From positions 1 through 64,000 of the forward strand of contig NZ_CAMYIV010000007.1 of assembly GCF_947258575.1 (NCBI RefSeq): a DNA stretch of 64,000 nucleotides, in the 5' to 3' direction. Below the pieces are notes generated by a model. That model made no database searches, was not told the origin of the DNA, and worked only from the letters and a program-made list of their open reading frames with translations. Positions within the stretch are counted from its first letter, which is position 1; each line of letters begins with the position of its first letter. A program made the position numbers and the translations under genes. Below, in pieces: positions 49,186 through 57,689 of the stretch. Source of the stretch: an uncultured Alcanivorax sp. (GTDB taxonomy: Bacteria > Pseudomonadota > Gammaproteobacteria > Pseudomonadales > Alcanivoracaceae).

Positions 49186-50535
49186 TTAATCCAACGCCCC
49201 CAGCAAACTATCCACCACCCGCTCCAGGTCATTGAGGGTGGCGCACTGGCGGGCCAGGCGGCAGTGAGGCAAGTAGCGATCCATCACCGCATCACCGCTG
49301 TTCCAGCGCCCCCGGGATTCCGGGTTCAGCCACCAGACCTGTTTGACCCGGCGGCGGATGGCCTGCAGCGTTTCAGCACCATCGGGCAGGTAATTGTTAC
49401 GCGCATCACCGAGAATGATCACCGTGGTGTGAGCATCCAGCTCCCTTTCGCAACGCGCCTGAAAGGCCCGGAACATCTCCGCATAATCAGTGCCACTACC
49501 CGACAGACGATCCAGCACCTGCCCCACCGCCACCTCGGGGGAATAACGGGAAAAATCATCGGTAATTTCGTCAAAGCGTGACGCAAAGGCAAAGCTGCGC
49601 ACCCGTGGCAACACGTCGTTCATGGCGTAGAGAAACTGCAGCAGAAAGCGGGCGGCATCGCTGACCGAACTGGACACATCACAGATCACCATCACCCGCG
49701 TCTTGCGGGGCGGTCGACGGCGCCAGAACAGTTTGGCTGGCACGCCGTCATGGCGGATACTCGCCACCATGGTACGACGGGCATCCAGCATTCCCCGCCG
49801 GCTGGTTTTCATGCGTCGCTGATGCAGGCTGGCCAGTCGCCGAGCCATCTTGCGCACCAGCGCCTGCACGTCACGAAACTCGCGCAGATCACGAAATGGC
49901 ACCGCCCGCAGGGTCTGCTCACGCAGGGCTCGGCCCTTGCCGACACCGTGCAACAGAAACTGGCGCCGCACCTGACCAGCCGCCTGCTCACGGACCCGGG
50001 CTCGCCACTGCCGCAACTGCTCCGCCCGTGCCTGCTGACTCGGGTTGCCCTGATCCAGCTGCAATACCCGGTCATCCACTGCCCCCATTCCCATGTTCAT
50101 CAGCAAACGGCGGGAATAGAGCCCTTGCTGGGTAATCACTTCCATCTGCGTGAAGTCCATCTCGGCAGCGGCTTGCGCCATACGTTGCTGCAGCTGCTCC
50201 GGCGTACTGGCGAGCAGGGCTTCTGCCTGCTGTTCCTCAGGGGTCTGCGCAGAAGCCGGATCGGCGGCGGGAGCCGGCATCGCCGGCTCCATGTCCCCGG
50301 ACGGATCGACACCGGAATCCTCGGCCGCGAAGAAACGGGCAAAGGTTTCTTCAAAGGCGGGCCTGTCCTGTTGCTGTTTGACCAGGGTAACGGCCAGCGC
50401 ATCATGAAAGCGTTGCCGCCGGGCATAGCCCACCAGGGCCGCCGCATCCATGGCCTGGCTGGCTTCATCCGGAGAAATCCGCAACCCGGCCCCACGCAGG
50501 GCCTGGACAAATTCGGATAAGCGACGAGTTGGCAT
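49186..50535 (-). CDS. VWA domain protein of the CoxE type
   Basis: A 449-aa CoxE-like protein, the usual partner of a MoxR-type AAA+ ATPase. The C-terminal VWA domain has a metal-site motif DVSSSVS (about 290) and a DARNNY segment. The N-terminal half is helical and charged with an Ala/Pro/Glu-rich linker (about 70-115). No signal peptide is visible, so it is cytosolic. It follows the MoxR gene by 16 bp in the same direction, as is typical of such pairs, which are thought to remodel or insert metal into protein partners. The client is not known. Confidence 0.87.
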   Translation of the reverse strand: MPTRRLSEFVQALRGAGLRISPDEASQAMDAAALVGYARRQRFHDALAVTLVKQQQDRPAFEETFARFFAAEDSGVDPSGDMEPAMPAPAADPASAQTPEEQQAEALLASTPEQLQQRMAQAAAEMDFTQMEVITQQGLYSRRLLMNMGMGAVDDRVLQLDQGNPSQQARAEQLRQWRARVREQAAGQVRRQFLLHGVGKGRALREQTLRAVPFRDLREFRDVQALVRKMARRLASLHQRRMKTSRRGMLDARRTMVASIRHDGVPAKLFWRRRPPRKTRVMVICDVSSSVSDAARFLLQFLYAMNDVLPRVRSFAFASRFDEITDDFSRYSPEVAVGQVLDRLSGSGTDYAEMFRAFQARCERELDAHTTVIILGDARNNYLPDGAETLQAIRRRVKQVWWLNPESRGRWNSGDAVMDRYLPHCRLARQCATLNDLERVVDSLLGALD

Positions 50536-50551
50536 CAGCGGTTCCTGAATC

Positions 50552-51481
50552 CTAGCGCTTACCGAGCTTGCGCAGCCAGGCGGGCAACAATTCCCGGGCC
50601 AACGTCACATCCTGCTCGGTCTTCAGCACCAGATTGAGGGTATCGGCCACCTGGGCATGCTCCAGACTGTCCGCGTGCAACAGCACCAGCGCCCGGGCCC
50701 AGTCCAGGGTTTCAGAAATGGCCGGCAGTTTTTTCATGTCCTGTTCGCGCAGATGCTGGATAAACGCCACCAGCTGTTCCCGCAGGCGCGCATCCAGATC
50801 CGGCACCCGGGTGGCGACGATCTGCGCTTCCAGCTCCGCCGCCGGGTAGGGGATATAGAGATGCAGGCAACGACGCTTGAGCGCATCGGACAGCTCCCGC
50901 TGGTCGTTACTGGTGAGCAGCACCAGCGGCTGGTGCTTGGCTTTCACCGTCCCCAGTTCGGGGATGGAAATCTGGAAGTCAGACAGTAGCTCCAGCAGGA
51001 AGGCTTCGAACTCCTGGTCGGCCTTGTCGATTTCATCAATGAGCAGCACCGCCGGCTCGTCACTGCGCAGGGCATGCAACAGGGGGCGCGGCTCCAGAAA
51101 GGTATCGCTGTAGAAGGCTTCGCCCAGATCCCCCAGCCGCTCCATGCTGGCTTCCAGACTGTCCGTATCAGCAAGCATGCCCCCCAGTTTGTCACGCAAC
51201 AATTGGGTATAGAGCAGCTGCTTGCCATACTTCCACTCGTACAAGGCCCGGCTTTCATCCAGCCCTTCGTAGCACTGCAAGCGGATCAGTGGCGCCTCAA
51301 GAAACGCCGCCGCCGCTTTGGCCAGTTCAGTTTTGCCTACCCCGGGCGGGCCCTCCACCAGCACCGGCTTGTGCAACTGCGCAGCAAGATAGATCGCCAG
51401 GGCAATCTGTTCACTACAGATATAGCCCTGCCCGGCAAAACTGCGAGTAATCTCTTCGACGGAATCAATACGGGTTTTCAT
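50552..51481 (-). CDS. MoxR-family AAA+ ATPase
   Basis: A 309-aa AAA+ protein with Walker A GPPGVGKTE (about 42-50), Walker B LLIDEIDKA, and the arginine-rich TSNDQRELSDALKRRCLHLYI segment of MoxR proteins. It works with the following VWA protein. ATG 51481 has GGAG at good spacing; an in-frame start at 51550 was rejected. The pair probably forms an operon; no obvious client such as an oxidase or CO dehydrogenase is present. Confidence 0.9.
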   Translation of the reverse strand: MKTRIDSVEEITRSFAGQGYICSEQIALAIYLAAQLHKPVLVEGPPGVGKTELAKAAAAFLEAPLIRLQCYEGLDESRALYEWKYGKQLLYTQLLRDKLGGMLADTDSLEASMERLGDLGEAFYSDTFLEPRPLLHALRSDEPAVLLIDEIDKADQEFEAFLLELLSDFQISIPELGTVKAKHQPLVLLTSNDQRELSDALKRRCLHLYIPYPAAELEAQIVATRVPDLDARLREQLVAFIQHLREQDMKKLPAISETLDWARALVLLHADSLEHAQVADTLNLVLKTEQDVTLARELLPAWLRKLGKR

Positions 51482-51583
51482 GGAGGCTCCTGCAACAGAA
51501 CCCAGAGGGTAGCGCAGGAAGCGCGGGGCGGGAATGACATCTGCACGCATGAGGCATGCAGCAGGTTACCTGGGGCGCGACGC

Positions 51584-51946
51584 TCAGTGCAGGGTAATAT
51601 TGTCCGCCAGCACCAGCGGAGCGATCTCGGCCACCTCTTCAACAATAGGCTCACCGTCCAGGCTGCTTACATCAAAGCGCGCGGACGTTACATCGCCATC
51701 GATCATGTCCGGGATCGCATCCAGAAAGGCATCCACATGCTCGGAACCAAAATGGATTTCCAGCGCATCCAGATCGCTCCACTGCTGCCAGACCACGATC
51801 ACCCGCGGCTCATCCGCCTGCAGGTACACCTCGTAAGCCAGACAGCCGTGTTCGCCCCGGGAGGATTTCGCCAACGCCTGCACCAGCTCCAGCGCCTCTG
51901 GTTGCTGGTCTTGTTTCACGGGGAAAGAGCCTTTGACGATGATCAT
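51584..51946 (-). CDS. Antibiotic biosynthesis monooxygenase domain (YgiN-like) protein
   Basis: The 120-aa ABM-fold protein begins MIIVKGSFPVKQDQQPEALELVQALAKSSRGEHGCLAYEVY, which matches the dimeric YgiN/ABM family (quinol monooxygenase or related). The YEVYLQADEPRVIVVWQQWSD and HF segments are conserved. The substrate cannot be assigned. ATG 51946 is chosen from the family start; an ATG at 51976 would add ten residues. Confidence 0.78.
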   Translation of the reverse strand: MIIVKGSFPVKQDQQPEALELVQALAKSSRGEHGCLAYEVYLQADEPRVIVVWQQWSDLDALEIHFGSEHVDAFLDAIPDMIDGDVTSARFDVSSLDGEPIVEEVAEIAPLVLADNITLH

Positions 51947-52005
51947 GGGGGTCCATTGCGATGGGAAAACGATCATTGTACCACAAACCCGCTCCTGCTG
52001 TCCGC

Positions 52006-52689
52006 TCAGGCCCCGCCGCAGAAGCGTACCGAGTCGCCCAGCGGCACTCGCCCCACCCGGGTGCGGTTGGCCGCCACATCGGCGTTTTCGTAGCCGAAAC
52101 TGATGCCCAGCACGATGGCGGTGCTGTCCGGAATGCCCAGCAGCTCACGCACATCATCCGGATAGTAGCGCATGCTGCCCTGGGCACAGGCACCCACCCC
52201 ATGAGCGGTCATGGCCAGCAGCAGAGACTGCACGTACATGCCTACGTCCAGGGCCACGGTAACGCCGAAATCCCGCTCCATGCCGACAAAGGCCACATGG
52301 GGGGCATCGAACAGTTCGAAGTTGCGCAGCTCCGCGCGACGGCGGCCCTCCCGGTCTTCCCGGGCGATGCCCATGTTGCCGTAGAGGGCCATGGCGCAAT
52401 CCACCTGTCGCTCCCGATAGATCCCCTGGAAGCGAGGCAGGCTTTCATAGTCCGGCGCAAAGGGGACGCCCCGGCTGACCTTGTCCACCAAACGCTCACG
52501 TAAAGCGTTACGGGTTTCACCACTGGCCACCCATACCTGCCAGGGCTGGATATTGCAGTTGGAAGGGGCGTGCTGGGCCAGCGAAAAAATCGCTTCAAGC
52601 TCTGATTGCGAGACTGGCTTGTCGAGAAAACCGCGCACGGAACGGCGCTCGGTAAGCGCATGGGAAAAGGACATGGAATCGGCGTTCAT
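52006..52689 (-). CDS. Nitroreductase family protein
   Basis: A 227-aa FMN-dependent nitroreductase-fold enzyme. The FMN-binding segments are visible: RRSVRGFLDKPVSQSELEAIFSLAQHAPSNCNIQPWQVWVAS, the middle GVTVALDVGMYVQSLLLAMTAHGVGACAQG and the C-terminal GISFGYE. The subgroup resembles NfnB-like proteins, usually NAD(P)H-dependent with quinones, enones or nitroaromatics. GAGGAG precedes the ATG. It is a separate unit or follows the CxxC protein gene at 52756. Confidence 0.87.
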   Translation of the reverse strand: MNADSMSFSHALTERRSVRGFLDKPVSQSELEAIFSLAQHAPSNCNIQPWQVWVASGETRNALRERLVDKVSRGVPFAPDYESLPRFQGIYRERQVDCAMALYGNMGIAREDREGRRRAELRNFELFDAPHVAFVGMERDFGVTVALDVGMYVQSLLLAMTAHGVGACAQGSMRYYPDDVRELLGIPDSTAIVLGISFGYENADVAANRTRVGRVPLGDSVRFCGGA

Positions 52690-52755
52690 GGGTAACTCCT
52701 CTGAATTACCCGCCAGTCTAACCAGACACGAAAAGGGCGACGATGACAGAAACGC

Positions 52756-53085
52756 TCAGGCCGCTTCGCCGGAAGCCTCACGCATGGCCTGACAGATCTG
52801 GTCAATCACCGGGGCCGCAAGCTCCATGCGGCCATCGCAGCCAGCCACGCCAAGACGCCGCGCACAGGCCGGGCAGAGCACATTGAACACCAGCTCATCC
52901 CCTTTGCTGCGGGCAGGCAATACCGCCCATTTGTCGCGGCGCGCCTGCTGCCCGATGCGGTGGTAGTAATCCAGATTGATGTCACCACCGGGCTCGAAAT
53001 CAAAGGTGGCAGGACAGCGGCTGCAATTGAGCCACATGTCATACAGGGCTGCCGCGTCGTAGGGATCCCTGGGATCAAATGACAT
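52756..53085 (-). CDS. Hypothetical protein with two CxxC pairs
   Basis: A 109-aa cytosolic protein with NCSRC (about 20-24) and LCPAC (about 70-74), likely one zinc site, and no further recognised domain. ATG 53085 follows GGAGG; a start at 53103 was rejected. It lies between the TetR regulator and the nitroreductase, in the same direction as both. Confidence 0.62.
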   Translation of the reverse strand: MSFDPRDPYDAAALYDMWLNCSRCPATFDFEPGGDINLDYYHRIGQQARRDKWAVLPARSKGDELVFNVLCPACARRLGVAGCDGRMELAAPVIDQICQAMREASGEAA

Positions 53086-53208
53086 CGCCACCTCCTGTGG
53101 CAATCAAGCGAATGTGAGTCAGTAGTTTTATGCATTTTTTGTCAAAAACCCACGAATCACGTCACATTTGCCTGTTTTTTACACGCCTCAAAGAGCCGGT
53201 GAAGGCAG

Positions 53209-53841
53209 TTAAAGACGCGTGCCCTGAGCCATCATTCGCCCCCCCAGGGCCATCATTTCCAGCTGCAAGCAGGCATGGTCCGCCAGCACCCTGCGCGCGG
53301 TTACCGTGTTGTCGAGCATGGAAATGCCAGCGCCGAACATGATCGCAATGGCGGCTTCCGCTTCCTGCTCCGCCGGCACCGGTTCTCGCCCCTGGGACGC
53401 CACCGCCTGGCGCACGTCTTCGGCCAGCTCGTCCACCAGTAGCTGCAGTTCACGCTGGATACGCATCCGGTAACGGTCATGGCTGCCCAGCCGCTGCTGC
53501 ACCAAAAGGCGGAAGTCGTTTTCATAGTCGTTCAGGTAGCGCACAAAGCGCCCTACCAGCTCTTTCACCGCCCGGGCCGGGCCGATTTCGATCATGCTGC
53601 GCCGCTCGTATTCCATGGCCGAGCGCAGCCGGAAACAGCAGGAGTCGATCAGTGCCAACCCCAGAGCATCCATGTCCGGAAAATGATTGTAGAGCGAGGT
53701 AGCGGCCAGGCCGGACTCCCGGGCCACTTCCCGCAGGCCCAGACTATCCAGACCCCGGCCGCCGGCCATCAGGGTACGGGCCGCTTCCAGAATGCGCTCC
53801 CGGGTTTGTCGTTTCTGGCGCTGTCGTGTGGTTTCAGCCAT
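53209..53841 (-). CDS. TetR-family regulator divergent from the acyl-CoA reductase
   Basis: The 210-aa regulator has an N-terminal TetR HTH (about 15-60, RERILEAARTLMAGG, LREVARESGLAATSLYNHF) and a helical C-terminal ligand domain resembling the lipid-related TetR regulators FabR and DesT in layout. The gene is divergent from the acyl-CoA reductase, and a palindrome plus a second copy lie in the 235-bp gap. It probably represses both itself and the reductase. The ligand may be an acyl-CoA or alcohol; that is inferred. Confidence 0.85.
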   Translation of the reverse strand: MAETTRQRQKRQTRERILEAARTLMAGGRGLDSLGLREVARESGLAATSLYNHFPDMDALGLALIDSCCFRLRSAMEYERRSMIEIGPARAVKELVGRFVRYLNDYENDFRLLVQQRLGSHDRYRMRIQRELQLLVDELAEDVRQAVASQGREPVPAEQEAEAAIAIMFGAGISMLDNTVTARRVLADHACLQLEMMALGGRMMAQGTRL

Positions 53842-53850
53842 AACATTGTC

Positions 53851-53866
53851 ACTAACGAGTGTTAGT
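53851..53866. promoter_or_regulatory. TetR operator, perfect palindrome
   Basis: ACTAAC-GAGT-GTTAGT is a perfect 6-bp inverted repeat ten bases upstream of the TetR start codon. A second degenerate copy, ACAAAC-AAGT-GTTAGC, is found at 53928-53943. Confidence 0.75.
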
Positions 53867-53924
53867 TAAATATTCCCATGAATACCGCTCATCGCGCAAC
53901 TACATACTGATTACATAATAATCT

Positions 53925-53954
53925 TTGACAAACAAGTGTTAGCTGAAAGAGAAT
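53925..53954 (+). promoter_or_regulatory. Promoter of the acyl-CoA reductase with overlapping TetR operator
   Basis: TTGACA (53925-53930) and GAGAAT (53949-53954), separated by 18 bp, form the promoter. The second operator copy (53928-53943) covers the -35 end and spacer, which predicts direct repression. The 5' leader up to the start codon at 54077 is about 115 nt. Confidence 0.65.
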
Positions 53955-54076
53955 TCACCTTACAGTTGTAAGGCAAGAAATTTGGCTCTTACCGATCTCA
54001 CGGCGCATCATCAACTAGCGCTACAACACAGACTGCCCGCTTACAGCGGGCAGCAGGGAAGCAAAAGGGGAAAGCA

Positions 54077-56083
54077 ATGAACTACTTCGTCACCGGTGCC
54101 ACCGGCTTTATTGGTCGTTTTCTGGTTGGTCGCCTGCTCAAGCGCGAGGACAGCCGGGTATTTGCCCTGGTTCGCTCCGGCTCGGAATACAAGCTGGACG
54201 CTCTGCGCCGTCGCCTGGGTGTGGATGCCGATCGTCTGGTGGCCATCCAGGGCGATATCAACGAAAAACTACTGGGTGTCAGCAAGCGGGATCAGGATGA
54301 CCTGACCGGTCAGGTGGATCACTTCTTTCATCTGGCCGCCATCTATGACCTGACCGCTGACGAAAACACCCAGCGCTACACCAACATCGAAGGAACCCGG
54401 CAAACCCTTAAGTTGGCGGAAAAACTGCAGGCCGGCTGTTTCCACCATGTCTCCTCCATTGCTGCCGCAGGGCTTTATAACGGCACCTTTACCGAGGACA
54501 TGTTCGAAGAGGCCACCGGCCTTAACGACCCTTACCTGCTCACCAAGCACGAGTCCGAGGCACTGGTGCGTCAGGAGAGCAAATTGCCGTGGCGCATCTA
54601 CCGGCCCTCCATGGTGGTCGGCCATTCCGAGACCGGCGAAATGGACAAGGTCGACGGCCCCTACTACATGTTCAAACTGATCCAGAAGCTCAAGGATGTG
54701 CTTCCCAACTGGATGCCGTTGATCGGTGTGGAAGGCGGCCACTTCAACGTGGTGCCGGTAGACTTTGTCGCTGACTCCCTGGACCACATTGCCCACCAGC
54801 CGGACCACGATGGCCAGTGTTTCCATCTCACCGCTGATCGTAGCTACAACCTGGGCGAGCTGATGGACATTATTGCCGGTGCCGCTCAAGCCCCGCGCTG
54901 GCCGGTGAAACTGGATAACAGCCTGTTCAATGTGGTCCCCGGCTTCGTCAAGAAAGGCGTCAGTGCCATGACCCCGAAGCTGGTGGTCAACACAGTGCTG
55001 GAGAACCTGGATATTCCCCCGTCGGCACTGCAGTTTCTTACCTTCCCCACCGAATACGACAACCGTCGAGCCCGGGAGGCCCTGGCCGACAGCAACATCC
55101 AGGTACCGGACCTGGAAGGCTATATCCAGCAACTGTGGGATTTCTGGGAGAATCATCTGGACCCGGATCGCGGCGATCGCAAGGATGAACTGCAGCCTCT
55201 GCCCACTCTGCCCGAGCGCGTGGACGGCAAGGTAGTGATGGTCACCGGCGCCACCTCCGGCATCGGCAAGGCCACCGCACTGAAACTGGCCCGCGCCGGC
55301 GCTACCGTGCTGGTGATTGCCCGCACAGCAGAAAAACTGGAAGAGACCTTGCACGAAATCGACCAGCTGGGCGGCACCGCCCAGGCCTACAGCTGCGACG
55401 TGTCAGACCTGAGCAGCGTGGATGATCTGATTCAGCAGGTGATCGCCGACCACGGTCATGTGGATGTGCTGGTCAATAATGCCGGCCGCTCCATCCGTCG
55501 CTCCGTAGTGCATTCCTTTGAACGCTTCCACGATTACGAACGCACCATGCAACTCAATTACTTCGGTGCACTGAGACTGATCATGCAGCTGATGCCAGGC
55601 ATGATTGAGCGTGGTGGCGGCCACGTGATCAACATTTCCAGCATCGGCGTACTCACCAATGCGCCGCGCTTCTCCGCCTATGTGGCGTCGAAAGCCGCCC
55701 TGGATGCGTTCACCCGCTGCGCCTCCAGCGAACTGGCCCATGAGGGCATTCGCTTTACCACCATCAACATGCCGCTGGTGCGCACCCCGATGATCGCGCC
55801 CACCAAGATCTATAATCATGTGCCCACCATCAGCCCGGCCCAGGCAGCAGACATGATCTGCGATGCCATCGTGCGCCAGCCCAAGCGCATCGCCACCAAC
55901 CTTGGCGTGATGGGTCAGGTGATGCACTTCCTGACTCCCAAGGTCACCGAGACCATCATGAATACCGGCTACAAGTTATTCTCGGATTCCTCCGCGGCCC
56001 TGGGCGACAAGGAAAGCTCACCGAAGAAGATCCGCCGCGAACAGGCAGCCTTTTCGCGTCTCTTCAAAGGCATCCACTGGTAA
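54077..56083 (+). CDS. Two-domain alcohol-forming fatty acyl-CoA reductase
   Basis: This 668-aa protein matches, in layout and many segments, the Marinobacter-type fatty acyl-CoA reductase that makes fatty alcohols for wax esters in one polypeptide. The N-terminal extended SDR domain (about 1-350) has GATGFIGR (7-14) and the YLLTK motif; the C-terminal classical SDR domain (about 385-640) has TGATSGIGKAT, NNAGRS and AYVASKAAL. It ends in a short conserved tail (LFKGIHW). The reductase consumes NADPH in both steps from acyl-CoA or acyl-ACP. It is a monocistronic unit with a downstream terminator, divergent from its TetR regulator. Confidence 0.9.
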   Translation: MNYFVTGATGFIGRFLVGRLLKREDSRVFALVRSGSEYKLDALRRRLGVDADRLVAIQGDINEKLLGVSKRDQDDLTGQVDHFFHLAAIYDLTADENTQRYTNIEGTRQTLKLAEKLQAGCFHHVSSIAAAGLYNGTFTEDMFEEATGLNDPYLLTKHESEALVRQESKLPWRIYRPSMVVGHSETGEMDKVDGPYYMFKLIQKLKDVLPNWMPLIGVEGGHFNVVPVDFVADSLDHIAHQPDHDGQCFHLTADRSYNLGELMDIIAGAAQAPRWPVKLDNSLFNVVPGFVKKGVSAMTPKLVVNTVLENLDIPPSALQFLTFPTEYDNRRAREALADSNIQVPDLEGYIQQLWDFWENHLDPDRGDRKDELQPLPTLPERVDGKVVMVTGATSGIGKATALKLARAGATVLVIARTAEKLEETLHEIDQLGGTAQAYSCDVSDLSSVDDLIQQVIADHGHVDVLVNNAGRSIRRSVVHSFERFHDYERTMQLNYFGALRLIMQLMPGMIERGGGHVINISSIGVLTNAPRFSAYVASKAALDAFTRCASSELAHEGIRFTTINMPLVRTPMIAPTKIYNHVPTISPAQAADMICDAIVRQPKRIATNLGVMGQVMHFLTPKVTETIMNTGYKLFSDSSAALGDKESSPKKIRREQAAFSRLFKGIHW

Positions 56084-56092
56084 GCCCCCTTC

Positions 56093-56124
56093 CGGTCACC
56101 GGCATCTGTCGGTGACCGCTTTTC
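56093..56124 (+). terminator. Terminator after the acyl-CoA reductase
   Basis: CGGTCACCG and CGGTGACCG (9 bp) enclose an 8-nt loop and are followed by CTTTT. It lies 10 nt after the stop codon. Confidence 0.75.
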
Positions 56125-56291
56125 TCTGTGCACTGCACAGCCGCGCTATACCCACTTGTTCACTGCCAAAATGTACGCTTTTTTCCCTAATGAAAAAGCC
56201 ATACAAAATAGCCATCCCACTCACTGAAAAAACTGAGGGAAAAATTCACCCACCCGCCGGACTCTCACGCTTCTTTCACGGTGCTACATTT

Positions 56292-56331
56292 TGTGATGCA
56301 TCTCACAAAAAGGTTGTTTATCCCCTATGTC
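56292..56331 (+). promoter_or_regulatory. CRP-type site and promoter of the duplicated-domain lipoprotein
   Basis: TGTGA-N6-TCACA (56292-56307) is a perfect CRP-type palindrome within an AT-rich surround, 94 bp before the lipoprotein start. A candidate -10 box TATGTC (56326-56331) places the site about 38 bp before the predicted start, the same class II geometry as at the fimU promoter. The remaining intergenic sequence between 56125 and 56400 shows no gene. Confidence 0.65.
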
Positions 56332-56400
56332 TATCCCAACGGTTTACTGACCCAGTCACGCAGTTGAGCCAGTAACCGCGACCCAGCAAGGAGTCTGGTC

Positions 56401-57432
56401 ATGGTTACCTACCCTAAATCCCTGTTTACAGCCCTTTGGCTATTTCTCTTCTCAGCACTACTGGCAAGTTGTGGCGGTGGCGGCAGCTCCAGCAGCGGCC
56501 TCTCCGCCGAAGCACGATCGGCAGCCAGCAAGATTGACCCCAGCGAACCCTGTCGCACCCTGTTCGCCGGGCAAACGATCGATGTGGGCACCGTCTGCCT
56601 GGAAACCGACGCCCACTTTCTCTACATCACCTATGAAACCACTGGCGGCTGGCTCCTCAACGAGGTCCACCTGTTTGTCGGAGAATCCCTGGATGACATG
56701 CCGCAGACCAATAACGGCAACCCGATTCCCGGGCAGTTCCCCTACACCGCCGAGGACCTGGACACCGACAGTTTCCAGTTCAAGATCCCCCTGGATGACC
56801 TGACAGCCGAATGCGGTGATCTGGTTGCACTGGCGGCCCATGCCGCTGTCAGCAAGACCGACGGCGACACCACGCAGGAGGAAACCGCCTGGGCAGATGG
56901 CGATCGCATTATCGAACGCGGCAACTGGGCCACCTGGAGTGAGTACCTGATCGACTGCGAGGATGACGATCCGCCCCCGCCGGTATGCCCGGGTGCTGAA
57001 ACCGCCTATGGCGTTGGCGACAAGACCTTCGAGGAACTGGGCTTCGGCAACTGGGGTTGGCAGATCACCGTGCTGCCCGGTGACGACAGCAGCGTGGATC
57101 TGTACGCCGGCGCAGGCCAGCATGACCTCAGCAAGGGCACCCATGTGGGCACCGTCAGTTACACCTACGACGGCAGCTTCCTGCATCTGACCTATGAAAC
57201 CTTCGAAGGCTTCGGCCTGCTGGAGGCCCATGTCTATGCAGGGGCAGAAGAACTGCCCACCAATGCACCGGGGCTGTTCGGCAACACCCAGGAGCCACTG
57301 GAACCCACCAGCATGCTGAACTTCACCATCCCGGTGGAAGCCGACCCGCTTTATGTGGCCGCCCATGCGGTGGTCGTGGGTACCGACTGTGAACCGGAAG
57401 AAGATCCACCTGCAGAGGAGACCGAGCAATAA
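56401..57432 (+). CDS. Secreted lipoprotein with two homologous domains
   Basis: The 343-aa product has a signal peptide with lipobox LLASC (Cys at about residue 24), followed by a Gly/Ser-rich linker. Two related domains follow: the first (about 55-185) has FLYITYETTGGWLLNEVHLFVG and NGNPIPGQFPYTAED, and the second (about 230-330) has FLHLTYETFEGFGLLEAHVYAG and GNTQEPLEP. Both end in AAHA(V/A). It is thus an internal duplication of a domain common in secreted marine proteins, whose function is unknown. A proline- and aspartate-rich linker (EDDDPPPPVC) separates the domains. A CRP-type site lies upstream. Confidence 0.78.
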   Translation: MVTYPKSLFTALWLFLFSALLASCGGGGSSSSGLSAEARSAASKIDPSEPCRTLFAGQTIDVGTVCLETDAHFLYITYETTGGWLLNEVHLFVGESLDDMPQTNNGNPIPGQFPYTAEDLDTDSFQFKIPLDDLTAECGDLVALAAHAAVSKTDGDTTQEETAWADGDRIIERGNWATWSEYLIDCEDDDPPPPVCPGAETAYGVGDKTFEELGFGNWGWQITVLPGDDSSVDLYAGAGQHDLSKGTHVGTVSYTYDGSFLHLTYETFEGFGLLEAHVYAGAEELPTNAPGLFGNTQEPLEPTSMLNFTIPVEADPLYVAAHAVVVGTDCEPEEDPPAEETEQ

Positions 57433-57496
57433 TCGGCAAGTCGCTGCCCCGTTGCTTGCCGACGGGGCAGCCATCAATCTGAAGAGGCATAAAGAA

Positions 57497-57515
57497 AGGC
57501 CCCGGAGACCGGGGC
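57497..57515 (-). terminator. Hairpin oriented as a minus-strand terminator
   Basis: GGCCCCGG-AGA-CCGGGGCC (57488-57506 region) has a T-rich run only when read on the minus strand. No gene on the minus strand ends here, since both flanking genes are on the plus strand. On the plus strand it is a strong hairpin without a T run and could still reduce read-through or stabilise the lipoprotein mRNA. Coordinates are approximate to a few bases. Confidence 0.4.
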
Positions 57516-57689
57516 CAAAACGTTTCCGGAGACAACCGGAAGCATACGCAGCGGGATCATATCCCGCTGCTATCCTCTCTCCTTACCCCCTTCCCCGCCT
57601 TGATCGACATCAAGGTTTTTGCCCGCAGCCACAATCAGTCGCTGTCAGTGAAGACAAGCAGGCATTCTCGTGCTGACTACACTGAAGCC

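Noticed and set aside
54269-55354. 361-aa minus-strand frame antisense to the acyl-CoA reductase
   Set aside because: Antisense shadow of a strongly conserved gene.
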